From Promethearchaeota archaeon (GTDB lineage: Archaea; Asgardarchaeota; Lokiarchaeia; Sigyniarchaeales; SOKP01), in NCBI GenBank assembly GCA_016840085.1, contig JAEOTA010000006.1, positions 1 to 64,000 on the forward strand: DNA of 64,000 bases, read 5' to 3'. Of this stretch, positions 28,137-36,429 are shown piece by piece (the first letter of the stretch is position 1; each line of letters opens with the position of its first letter). Below the pieces are notes generated by a model. That model did no database searches, had not been told where the DNA came from, and saw only the letters and a program-made list of their open reading frames with translations. Position numbers and translations under genes: made by a program.

Positions 28137-28854
28137 CAAGAACAAGTTTTACTTACAAAAAATTTAAAATCTAATGGTGATGAGATAGAGATTTCATTTT
28201 TAAAAAAACATGAAAAACTTTTAAATCAAAGAGAAAAACAGTTAAGGCAAAAAGAAATAATGTTGGAGCAACGAGAAGAAGATCAAGTAATTATTCACTC
28301 ATATGAAAATAAAAGATTTGATCGCATTTTAAATTCCAATAATGATAATGAATTAGTCATTCCTATGGTATATTACGCGTTAATTAATTCATTTGATAAT
28401 AATATTAAAGCAACTACATTTTCTATTCAAGGATTAGGTTCGGGTAGAGGTTTGATTCTTAAGGATCCTGTAAATAATATTTTCGCAATGTCGTATATTT
28501 AATTACCAAATTCCTCTGCTGCTAAGCAAGGTTATCATTTGCTTTTTCCTCATACTTTTATAGATACATATACAAGATTTATATAATAACTTATTATACC
28601 CTGGAGCAAAAGAAGCAAACATTAGAGTAAGTATTGTCAGTGGAGCTAAACTATTTTTAGATTATGACCAGACATATCAAGAAAACATAGAAAATATTAA
28701 AAAAGGATTAAGTTCAATGCATATAAAAATAGATTCAGAAGATATTGGAGGTTTAAGTGAAAGATCAGTAATTTACGACTCCATAAATGATGCGCTTTAT
28801 GTTAAAAAAACATGGGAATTCCAATATCGACAAATAACACAATTGAACTTATAA
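28137..28854 (+). pseudogene. Decayed CheD-like gene
   Basis: Three open pieces join into one CheD-family protein. From 28137 a Lys/Gln-rich helical part leads to SIQGLGSGRGLILKDPVNN and AMSYI, then a TAA (28500-28502). The same frame continues LPNSSAAKQGYHLLFPHTFIDTYTRF until TAATAA near 28585. After a -2 shift, DLYNNLLYPGAKEANIRVSI and SEDIGGLSERSVIYDSINDALYVKK follow to a TAA at 28852-28854. CheD is a receptor glutamine deamidase. The catalytic Cys of GLGSC is Gly here and the His after MA is Ser. So it was already inactive or divergent before it broke. Confidence 0.7.
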
Positions 28855-28883
28855 TATCTTTGCTCTACTTAATTTAGAATTAA

Positions 28884-29831
28884 TTAATATCGATATATAT
28901 CAAATATCCAAGCTCTTCCTCCTGTTTCGGTTATTGCTTCGGCGACTTCTTTTTGTTTACTAGGTGCTATCGCAACCATACATCCTCCACCACCAGCCCC
29001 CATTTGTTTTGCACCTAAAGCACCAGCATCTTTTGCTGCTTTACATAAATTTACGATTTTTGGGGTATCTGCTTTCAAAACTGCTTCTTGTGCTTGTTGT
29101 TTATTCATTAATTCCCCTAATTTATTAAAGTCTTTCTTCAATAACGCGTCCCTTGCTTGATAAACACAGTTTTCTATTACTCGAAAAGCTTCTAATATAG
29201 CAGGATCATTTTCTTTTATCTGTTTTTTTACTCTATTTAATACAAAAGATGCTTTTCTTTCTTCTAATGAATCTCCAACAACAATCGGCATTTTTTCAAT
29301 GCCTAAGTGCTCTACCCCAGGATTTTCATAACTTGTATTTATAAACACAATTCCACCATGAGCGATTGTATATTGATCTAACCTACCACACATTATTCCC
29401 AGATCATGGTTCTCACCTAAATAAGCAAGCTCTGCAATTTCATCTAATGCGAGATTCAAATTATATGCTTGATTTATAGCTTTAATAAAACCTATTGATA
29501 CAGCAGCAGAAGTTGATAATCCTGCTCCAATTGGAATGTCAGAATCTACTTCCATAAAAAATCCTTTTTTAATATGCTTCTTAAGTCTTTCATATAAAAC
29601 ACTCCAATAAGCTAAATCAATGTCACGAGGTGGAGACTCATTTAAATTGAATGATATCCTTTCTTTAGTATTATGGCTATAGAATTCAACGATATTATCA
29701 GTCTTTTCTTTATAAGTGATTGTCATCATCAAATTTATTGCCATACCGATAACAGGTTTTCCTAAAAGGTCTACTTTATCCCCCATCAAACAAATTCGAC
29801 CCGGTATTTTTAGAGAGATTTCTTTTTCCAT
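28884..29831 (-). CDS. GHMP kinase, mevalonate-kinase-like
   Basis: The 315-residue protein has GRICLMGDKVDLLGKPVIG (N-terminal substrate motif), the ATP loop PIGAGLSTSAAVS (about 101-113) and the C-terminal GAKQMGAGGGGCMVA. The order and length fit GHMP kinases of the mevalonate/phosphomevalonate or sugar-kinase type; the ATP loop and GAGGGG motif are closest to mevalonate kinase, which would supply isoprenoids for archaeal lipids. GDKVDL replaces the usual GEHxVV, so a different substrate is possible. Single gene, minus strand. Confidence 0.75.
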   Translation of the reverse strand: MEKEISLKIPGRICLMGDKVDLLGKPVIGMAINLMMTITYKEKTDNIVEFYSHNTKERISFNLNESPPRDIDLAYWSVLYERLKKHIKKGFFMEVDSDIPIGAGLSTSAAVSIGFIKAINQAYNLNLALDEIAELAYLGENHDLGIMCGRLDQYTIAHGGIVFINTSYENPGVEHLGIEKMPIVVGDSLEERKASFVLNRVKKQIKENDPAILEAFRVIENCVYQARDALLKKDFNKLGELMNKQQAQEAVLKADTPKIVNLCKAAKDAGALGAKQMGAGGGGCMVAIAPSKQKEVAEAITETGGRAWIFDIYRY

Positions 29832-29903
29832 AATAATTAAACTTGAACTATAGTTTTAATGTCGAATTAATTAATTCAAAATTAGGGTGTGAAAAATAAT
29901 ATT

Positions 29904-30209
29904 TTACAGTTGCTTTCTTTTTTGCTGGAGTTTCTTCTTCTTACGATCTGCCTCTTGAATTTCCTCTTGTAACTCATACATCTGTGAATCAACTCTACCT
30001 TGTAGTTTAAATTGCCCAAAAATTTTACTTTCTTCACGCTCACCAGATTTTGAAATTTTTTCAAAAGATAATTCTATTGGTAAATCTTGATTTAAAGCTA
30101 AATTTATAAAGTTTATGAATCCAATGTGTTTACTCGGCGCAATATTAAATTTTATAATTAAATCTTTATTTTTTTTGGTTTTTGTTTTTAAAATTAAACG
30201 TAATTTCAA
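29904..30209 (-). CDS. Small protein with beta N terminus and charged helical tail
   Basis: This 101-residue protein starts with TTG (30209). The first 65 residues alternate as beta strands (MKLRLILKTKTKK and DLIIKFNIAPSK). The last 30 residues form a very charged helix ending in a Lys/Gln-rich coiled coil. No known family was recognised. It lies 72 nt upstream of the GHMP kinase on the same strand and might be in one transcript. Confidence 0.5.
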   Translation of the reverse strand: MKLRLILKTKTKKNKDLIIKFNIAPSKHIGFINFINLALNQDLPIELSFEKISKSGEREESKIFGQFKLQGRVDSQMYELQEEIQEADRKKKKLQQKRKQL

Positions 30210-30334
30210 GAGTTTTCAATCTCGTTGTTGTGTTACTGAATTAATTATATATTTAAAATAAATAAAATAAAAAAACTATGTTATTTTATAATGAGAAATA
30301 TATTTTAATTTAACCCATAAAACATTATGTAAAA

Positions 30335-30964
30335 ATGCCTTCGAGATTTCGCTTAAGATATATCTTTAGACCATTAATAAAACTGATAGCAAAAGGTTTA
30401 ATCCGAATTGGAGTTACACCAAACATAGCCACTATTATTATGCTTGGTTTTTCAATCTTAAGTTTTGCGTCTTTATTGATTTTTCGAAATCTTTTATTCT
30501 TCTCTATTTTTGTGTTTATTACAGGAATTATGGATGGTTGTGATGGAGCGATTGCTCGATTAACTAACAAGTCAACAAAATTTGGTGGGTTTTTTGATTC
30601 TTTTATGGATAGAATATCTGAATTTATTATTTTCTTTGGTCTATTTATTTTTAACTTTAATGAATTTCTATGGGATTTTATTGATATGAATTTGGTTATA
30701 TTCATATCTTTTTTGATTTCAATTATGATCAGCTATAGTAGAGCAAGAGCAGAAGTATTTTTCAAAGGAGATTTTGATGTAGGACTAATGGCTAGATCTG
30801 AAAGATTATTTTACATATTTATTACAATGATTTTAGCATTTTTTTATGGATTCATGAATGAATTTTTATTTATTTATATGTGGCTTGTTATCGGGACTTT
30901 TATTTTTAGAACGATAAAAATATATTACAAAATAAAACAGACAGAACAGCAAATAAATGAGTAA
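30335..30964 (+). CDS. CDP-alcohol phosphatidyltransferase (archaeal lipid head-group synthase)
   Basis: The 209-residue membrane protein has five or six hydrophobic helices and the complete CDP-alcohol phosphatidyltransferase motif, D67-G-C-D70-G-x-x-A-R, then G, D88-x-x-x-D92. These Asp residues bind two metals and transfer a phospholipid from a CDP-archaeol donor to an alcohol such as inositol phosphate, glycerol phosphate or serine. The acceptor is not determined by the motif. It is convergent with ribK. Confidence 0.85.
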   Translation: MPSRFRLRYIFRPLIKLIAKGLIRIGVTPNIATIIMLGFSILSFASLLIFRNLLFFSIFVFITGIMDGCDGAIARLTNKSTKFGGFFDSFMDRISEFIIFFGLFIFNFNEFLWDFIDMNLVIFISFLISIMISYSRARAEVFFKGDFDVGLMARSERLFYIFITMILAFFYGFMNEFLFIYMWLVIGTFIFRTIKIYYKIKQTEQQINE

Positions 30965-30968
30965 AATC

Positions 30969-31673
30969 TTATCTTAATTCTATTCTTAGTCTATCCCCAT
31001 CTCTTAATTTTAATACTTCTCTTAAGTAAGGTTCTGCTAAAATTTCAACAATATTTTTTTTATGATGAGTTCTTTTAATTCTTAAAATAGCAGCGTTTAT
31101 TTTATTTTCTTGATTATCTAAACGAGACACATTGCATTCAAAACAATCTACTGAACCATATGTACGACCTAATTTTTTATCTTCAAATCCATCAATTCTA
31201 ACAGGAATTCGAGTTTTTAAATTCTCTTCTAATAATTCTTTATTAAGATCACTAAATTGTAGATTTAACGTTCCAAAATAAGGAATATATCCAAGCTTTT
31301 TCTGAAATTGTTCTAAATAACCAAGTATTCTAACATAATAACCTCCTTCACCCATTCCCTCAGTAACTTCACCAACTATTAAAATCTCTTCAAGTATTTG
31401 TTTTAAATTCTTATACATAACAAGCATACTATCAGCTCCCTTCTTTGTTATTCTTATTATTTGCTCTTTTCCTTCAACTTTTCTTTGAATCCAGCCAAGT
31501 TCTTCTAGGTTATTTATTCTTCTGGATGCGGTTTGTTGCGATAAATTTAATACTTTACCAAATTCAACACTACTGATATGAATTGCCTTCTGACTACCAA
31601 TATTTAAGCAAAGATGATAAAGTGCAAACCAATTAGCATAGTTTTCTGGAGATATATTTTCTTTATAGTCCAT
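30969..31673 (-). CDS. ribK: CTP-dependent riboflavin kinase with N-terminal winged helix
   Basis: The C-terminal ~135 residues match the archaeal DUF120 riboflavin kinase: GEGGYYVRILGYLEQF, LGYIPYFGTLNLQF, the YGSVDCFECNV strand and EILAEPYLREVLKLRDGD. The enzyme makes FMN from riboflavin with CTP. The N-terminal ~85 residues are a MarR-type winged helix (NLSQQTASRRINNLEELGWI), the RibR-like arrangement that lets the enzyme also regulate. ATG at 31673 is preferred to the TTG at 31712 because it leaves one base after the ribL stop and keeps the winged helix intact. Confidence 0.88.
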   Translation of the reverse strand: MDYKENISPENYANWFALYHLCLNIGSQKAIHISSVEFGKVLNLSQQTASRRINNLEELGWIQRKVEGKEQIIRITKKGADSMLVMYKNLKQILEEILIVGEVTEGMGEGGYYVRILGYLEQFQKKLGYIPYFGTLNLQFSDLNKELLEENLKTRIPVRIDGFEDKKLGRTYGSVDCFECNVSRLDNQENKINAAILRIKRTHHKKNIVEILAEPYLREVLKLRDGDRLRIELR

Positions 31674-31674
31674 T

Positions 31675-32139
31675 TTAGCAACTTTTCGATTTATTTTCTT
31701 TATATTTTTCAATAATTTTCTGTTTTATTAAACTTGAGCTATTTAATTCATATTTATCATAATAAGTTTCGAGTCTTCTTACTTCTATATGATTAAGCCC
31801 TTTTTCTTTAAGCCCTTTTTTTAATATATTTATACTATATTTTTGATCTGGTCCTAATAATATAATATCCGGATTTATTTCTTCTACAGTTGTGAGAGTA
31901 TCATTGTCACTCCTTCCTAGTCTTGCTTCTTTTACGTGTTTAATATTCTTAACGACTTCCAGTCGTTGGTCTTGAGGAATAATTGGAGATATACCTGAAT
32001 ATAATTTCCTATTTTTATCAGTAGCTATAATTACATAAACATCTCCTAATTTTGCAGCTTCATTGATTAGGTAGATATGCCCTGGGTGCACCAAATCGAA
32101 GGTTCCTGCAATTAATACCTTTTTCGCTATTTTATTCAA
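31675..32139 (-). CDS. ribL: Archaeal FAD synthetase
   Basis: The 154-residue nucleotidyltransferase has GTFDLVHPGHIYLI (HxGH at His18-His21) and the ISPIIPQDQRLEVVKN segment, plus EINPDIILLGPDQ. Its size and neighbourhood fit RibL, which adenylates FMN to FAD. The start is TTG (32139); an upstream in-frame TGA rules out a longer form. It precedes ribK directly, giving a two-gene FMN/FAD module, although RibL acts after RibK. Glycerol-3-phosphate cytidylyltransferase is the main alternative. Confidence 0.82.
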   Translation of the reverse strand: MNKIAKKVLIAGTFDLVHPGHIYLINEAAKLGDVYVIIATDKNRKLYSGISPIIPQDQRLEVVKNIKHVKEARLGRSDNDTLTTVEEINPDIILLGPDQKYSINILKKGLKEKGLNHIEVRRLETYYDKYELNSSSLIKQKIIEKYKENKSKSC

Positions 32140-32211
32140 CCCATTTCATATTGAAGTTATTTTATACTTATCAAAAGTTCAAAGATTTAACAAAAATACA
32201 TTAATTGAACA

Positions 32212-32823
32212 TTATCTTTCATTTTCAAAACATTGCTTTAAATCGTTCATTTGAATAGCAAGTGATATATCTCCCCTTGTTTTTTCAATGATATTTCTTG
32301 CTACGTCAACCTTACGTCTTAGATCTTGAGTAATTCCACTAGGATAATCGATAGAAAATAAATATGTATAAATTTCGTCCATACTTTCTAAAATATAATT
32401 TAAATCTTGAGTTTGAGAATTTCTGATATTATCTAACGCGTATCTTCTTAATTCTCCTATGACATCTGCTAATCCTAATGCAAAATTAATAGGATTAACT
32501 TTTATCTCTGAAGGGGGTGGAATTTCTTTTTTACTAATAATTGAATGAAAAACAATTAATTCTGTAAACTCTTGTTCAGGAGTTTTTAAATATTTGGAAA
32601 ATATATCAGGATTCTTGTTAACTAATTTGACTAAATTTTGAAGATTAGTTTTAATAGTATTATTTTTATCTTGAAGCATTCTAAATTCTTTTCTATGAAT
32701 ATGTTTAATACTTATACTACAATCTCGAATAATATTTCGGGATAATTGTAAAATTTTTTCTCGATCATTATATAAAATGTCAAATAAATTAGATATTTCT
32801 GAAAAAGCTTTTTTAAGATTCAT
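32212..32823 (-). CDS. Translin-family protein
   Basis: The 203-residue all-helical protein matches the translin fold: DREKILQLSRNIIRDCSISIKHIHR near the N terminus, TPEQEFTELIVFHSI (family E-x-x-E region), FALGLADVIGELRRYAL (family GLxDvxGELRR) and IDYPSGITQDLRRKVDVARNIIEKTRGDI at the C terminus. Translin/TRAX proteins form octameric RNA-binding or RNase barrels; archaeal members act alone. It is 72 nt upstream of ribL on the same strand and may share a transcript. Confidence 0.8.
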   Translation of the reverse strand: MNLKKAFSEISNLFDILYNDREKILQLSRNIIRDCSISIKHIHRKEFRMLQDKNNTIKTNLQNLVKLVNKNPDIFSKYLKTPEQEFTELIVFHSIISKKEIPPPSEIKVNPINFALGLADVIGELRRYALDNIRNSQTQDLNYILESMDEIYTYLFSIDYPSGITQDLRRKVDVARNIIEKTRGDISLAIQMNDLKQCFENER

Positions 32824-32956
32824 TATTATTCAGATAAATATTGGTAAAAATTAATTTGAATTCAGTATATCAATATATAATTATATATCAAAAGTAAGAA
32901 AAATATTTAGAATTTATTATAAGGAATTAATAAATAAATAAATACTAAGATCTGAT

Positions 32957-35017
32957 ATGAAAATCTTATTAATCCACTCACAGAATGTAGAAGTAATTAA
33001 AAATAAAGAAGCAACCAGCAATCCTCAAGAGTTTGCAGAAGATTTTATTAAGATGGAAGGTCTTATTTTGGTGTGTTATATATCTGTTGAAGATCAAGAT
33101 ACATACGATATTAATTTGATTGCAAAACAGGGTGCTGAAGAAATTGAAGCAGCAATATTACAAATTACTGGTTTTCCTGAGCAATTAAGACAAAAAAATG
33201 AAGAGATAAGAAAATTTAATAAAAAAGTTGAAAAAGGAGAAATTAAAGGAAAAACTAGAAAATTATTAGAACTAATTATGGATAGAGACATGTATCGTGT
33301 GGATAAAGTTTTAGTTTATCCATGGGCACATCTAAGTAAATTTCTTAGTAAAGAGGCAAATGCTATGGAAGTTTGCCCAAAAATTGCTGAGAATTTAAGG
33401 GAGAAAGGCATAGAAGCAAAATTTTCTCCTTTTGGATGGTATAAATCGTTTAAAATTAATTGTTTAGGTCATGAATTAGCTGAGATGTATAGAGATGTTA
33501 AACTAGCAATTAAACCTGAGGAGCAGGTTAAAAATTCCGCATTTAAAGTAATTACAACCTCGGGAAAAGAAATTGATTTAAATTTTGATGAAGATCAAAA
33601 TATAGTCCCCCCCAAGGAGATTAAAGACGAAGATTTTCATTTATTCCTAAATTCTGAATTAGGTTCAAGATTAATAAATAAAGCAATGGAACCAGCTCAT
33701 ATAAAAGTGATGAAGGAGTTTGAATTAGTGGATTTTGATCCTAATACCGATGCAGGGAATTTTAGGTGGTATACAAAAGGAATCATTATGAAAAATCTAA
33801 TAAAGAATTTTATAGAAGATAGATTAATAGATTATGGGGCGATTCTTCTTGATACACCTGTTATGTATACCGTAAAAAATAAGAAATTGACAGCTCAAAC
33901 TGCTCGGTTTCCAGCAAGGAGCTATTGGGTTGAATCTGGTAGAGATAGATATCTCTTGAGATATGCTTGTGATTTTCTTCTATTCGATTTATTTTCCCAA
34001 ATGAATTTAAAACCACAATATCTTCCTTTAAGAGCATATGAATATGAACAATACGCATTTAGACGTGAGTTAGAAGGTGAATTAAGCGGTTTAAGAAGAT
34101 TAAGAGCGTTTATAATGCCAGATATGCATACGATGTGTAAAAATTTAGAATCTTCCATTGATGAGTTTAAAAAGCAATATGAATTAATTAAAAGTCTGGA
34201 AAAAGATTTAGGGATAAAAACTTATGTTATATTTAGAGTTACACAGGATTTTTATAAGGAAAATAAGGAGTGGATCGTTGATTTAATCAAGTCAGAAAAA
34301 CATCCTGCATTAGTAGAATTATGGGAAGATAGATATTATTATTATATATTAAAACTTGAAAGAAATGTGCTTTCTGCTCAAAACCGAAGTGCGACTTTAG
34401 CTACTAATCAGATAGATGTAGAGAGTTCCTTAGAATATATGGTTGATAATGATGGTGTAAGAAGGCAGAAATATAATATTTCTTTCATAGACACCGATGG
34501 CAAGTTGAAACATCCAATAATTCTTCATAACTCTCCAACTGGTGCTATAGAAAGAGTTTTATGGGGTTTAATTGAATCGGCTATTCGAAATAAGGAAAAA
34601 ATAGTACCTGGATTTAAAACGTGGTTATCCCCTATACAAGTCCGAATAATAACCGTGGGTGACGAGCAGAACGATTACGCTGAAAAATTGCTTAATATCA
34701 TCAATGGAGAGGATTTTAGAGCGGATTTTGATGATCGAGAAGAAACGGTTGGAAAAAAAATAAGACAAGCAGAAATTGAATGGATTCCATATGTAATTAT
34801 TCTTGGTAAAAAAGAACAAGAGAATCAAACAATTTCTATAAGAAAGAGATTGATAGGTAAACCTTTTGGTCCAAAAAAACAGACTTCTAAACAAGTTAAT
34901 GATGTGAAATTAGATACATTATTTGAAATGCTTGAAGAAGATACAGGAAACTTCCCAAAATATAAATTGCCAATACCATTTAGAAGGTTCTCAATGAGAA
35001 TATATTTTAGAAAGTAG
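32957..35017 (+). CDS. thrS: Threonyl-tRNA synthetase, archaeal type
   Basis: The 686-residue protein attaches Thr to tRNA-Thr. Its N-terminal ~140 residues are the archaeal editing domain, starting MKILLIHSQ and related to D-aminoacyl-tRNA deacylase, which removes Ser. The class II core has FPARSYWVESGRDRYLLRYACD, motif 2 AFRRELEGELSGL (FRxE), RAFIMPDMHTMCKN and motif 3 in the C-terminal third. The anticodon-binding domain ends KPFGPKKQTSKQVN. Cytoplasmic, single gene. Confidence 0.92.
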   Translation: MKILLIHSQNVEVIKNKEATSNPQEFAEDFIKMEGLILVCYISVEDQDTYDINLIAKQGAEEIEAAILQITGFPEQLRQKNEEIRKFNKKVEKGEIKGKTRKLLELIMDRDMYRVDKVLVYPWAHLSKFLSKEANAMEVCPKIAENLREKGIEAKFSPFGWYKSFKINCLGHELAEMYRDVKLAIKPEEQVKNSAFKVITTSGKEIDLNFDEDQNIVPPKEIKDEDFHLFLNSELGSRLINKAMEPAHIKVMKEFELVDFDPNTDAGNFRWYTKGIIMKNLIKNFIEDRLIDYGAILLDTPVMYTVKNKKLTAQTARFPARSYWVESGRDRYLLRYACDFLLFDLFSQMNLKPQYLPLRAYEYEQYAFRRELEGELSGLRRLRAFIMPDMHTMCKNLESSIDEFKKQYELIKSLEKDLGIKTYVIFRVTQDFYKENKEWIVDLIKSEKHPALVELWEDRYYYYILKLERNVLSAQNRSATLATNQIDVESSLEYMVDNDGVRRQKYNISFIDTDGKLKHPIILHNSPTGAIERVLWGLIESAIRNKEKIVPGFKTWLSPIQVRIITVGDEQNDYAEKLLNIINGEDFRADFDDREETVGKKIRQAEIEWIPYVIILGKKEQENQTISIRKRLIGKPFGPKKQTSKQVNDVKLDTLFEMLEEDTGNFPKYKLPIPFRRFSMRIYFRK

Positions 35018-35032
35018 TTTTTTTTAAAACTT

Positions 35033-35656
35033 ATGACAATAAAAGCATTAATGTTTGATTTAGGTGGAGTCATTGTAGATTTAGATTTTTCAAATTTTTA
35101 TAATAGAATAATAACTCAATCTCCCTTGAACAAACCTCAAACACCAATTATTCTGGAATTTTTCCGTCAATCAGACATCTATCATCAGGGATTAATGCGT
35201 GATGAGGAATTCTACCAATTGGCGTGCGATTTACTGCAAGTATGTGAATTAGCTCAAAATGATTTTTTTGACGCATTTAATAGTATTATTTCAGGAATTA
35301 ATCATAAAAGTATTGAATTGGTAAAAAAATTGAAAAATGCAAACCAATATAAGCTTATTGCCTTATCAAACGTAAATTCGAGCCATTGGGAATATCTTTT
35401 AAGTAAGAAGTGGGATTTTCTGGAATGTTTTGATGAGATAATTTTATCCCATGAGGTTCATATGACTAAACCTGATGAAGAGATATTTCAATATGCTATA
35501 CAAAAAGCTGGTTGTAAGCCAGAAGAAATTGTTTTTATCGATGATGGGTTAAATAATATCCGATCTGCTCGAGAATTAGGAATTTTAGGTATTAAATTTA
35601 CAAATAATGAAGAATTAATTAATGAGCTCAAAAAACTGAGCGTCGAGATAAAATAA
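35033..35656 (+). CDS. HAD-superfamily hydrolase, YihX-like
   Basis: The 207-residue protein starts MFDLGGVIVDLDF (FDxGGV variant of motif I, as in YihX-type phosphatases), with LIALSNVNSSH (motif II), the MTKPDEEIFQYAI motif III Lys region and VFIDDGLNNIRSARELG (motif IV). It starts 15 nt after thrS, so the two may be co-transcribed. YihX-like enzymes dephosphorylate sugar phosphates; substrate is unknown here. Confidence 0.8.
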   Translation: MTIKALMFDLGGVIVDLDFSNFYNRIITQSPLNKPQTPIILEFFRQSDIYHQGLMRDEEFYQLACDLLQVCELAQNDFFDAFNSIISGINHKSIELVKKLKNANQYKLIALSNVNSSHWEYLLSKKWDFLECFDEIILSHEVHMTKPDEEIFQYAIQKAGCKPEEIVFIDDGLNNIRSARELGILGIKFTNNEELINELKKLSVEIK

Positions 35657-35673
35657 GATAAAACTAACGGAAT

Positions 35674-36198
35674 TTATAATTCTCCTACTTCTTCAAGGCA
35701 AGCTTTAGCGATTAATTCAAAAACACCTTCCACATTTTCTCCTGTTTTTGCTGATGTTTCCATATATTCACAATTTAATCGTTTAGCTAAATCTTCTGCC
35801 TCTTCTCTATCAATATCTCTCTCTAAATCGGCTTTATTTCCAATTAATATCATTGGAATGGTTCTTTTTACCGATTTTTTGATAGAACTAATCCATCCAG
35901 GAATCTTTAAAAGAGTTTGATTAGATGATAAATCAAAAACACCAAGAGCACCATTACTGCCTTTAAAATAAATAGTTCTAAGTTTGTGGAATTGGGGCTG
36001 TCCTCCAATATCCCAAAGGAGGAGACGAACACCTTTTCCACCTATTTCTACATCTTTAATTAAAAAATTACTCCCTATAGTCTTCTTTAAATCATCACTA
36101 AAATAATCTTTAATATAACGCAATAAAAGGCTTGTTTTGCCTACGCCTCCGGGTCCAAAAAGCGTTATCTTAAATTTAAATTCTCCTTGTCCGGACAT
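35674..36198 (-). CDS. Ras-superfamily small GTPase (Rab/Arf-like)
   Basis: The 174-residue protein is a complete GTPase. Numbered from the chosen ATG, G1 is GPGGVGKT (15-22), a switch I Thr lies at about 40 (KKTIGSNF), G3 is WDIGGQ (62-67, catalytic Gln67), G4 is NKAD (121-124) and G5 is ETSAK (147-151). WDxGGQ resembles Arf, Rag and SR-beta GTPases, while the body resembles Rab. There is no C-terminal Cys, so it is probably not prenylated; an N-terminal amphipathic helix is also not obvious. Asgard archaea have many such GTPases. The ATG at 36198 has AAGGAG 7 nt upstream; the TTG at 36204 is less likely. Confidence 0.93.
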   Translation of the reverse strand: MSGQGEFKFKITLFGPGGVGKTSLLLRYIKDYFSDDLKKTIGSNFLIKDVEIGGKGVRLLLWDIGGQPQFHKLRTIYFKGSNGALGVFDLSSNQTLLKIPGWISSIKKSVKRTIPMILIGNKADLERDIDREEAEDLAKRLNCEYMETSAKTGENVEGVFELIAKACLEEVGEL

Positions 36199-36205
36199 AT
36201 TCAAA

Positions 36206-36211
36206 CTCCTT
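36206..36211 (-). promoter_or_regulatory. Shine-Dalgarno of the small GTPase gene
   Basis: AAGGAG on the minus strand lies 7 nt from ATG 36198 but only 1 nt from TTG 36204. It fixes the start at the ATG. Confidence 0.55.
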
Positions 36212-36429
36212 ATATTAAATTAATATTAGTTATATTATATTATATTTTTTATCTAATTTATGAAGCATTATTTAATATAATCTTAAGGGATTTAGTAATA
36301 ATAAATTCACAAGTTAATATTTCTTATTATTCTTTAAAGATATTTATATATTTACAATTAGATAAGTATTTCTAAATTGTTTAATATAAAATTGGGAATT
36401 TATTAATAATCTTCAAAAAGAAGTTTGTT

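Noticed and set aside
28884..29831. GHMP kinase named outright as mevalonate kinase
   Set aside because: The N-terminal GDKVDL motif differs from the usual GEHxVV, so only a family-level call is supported.
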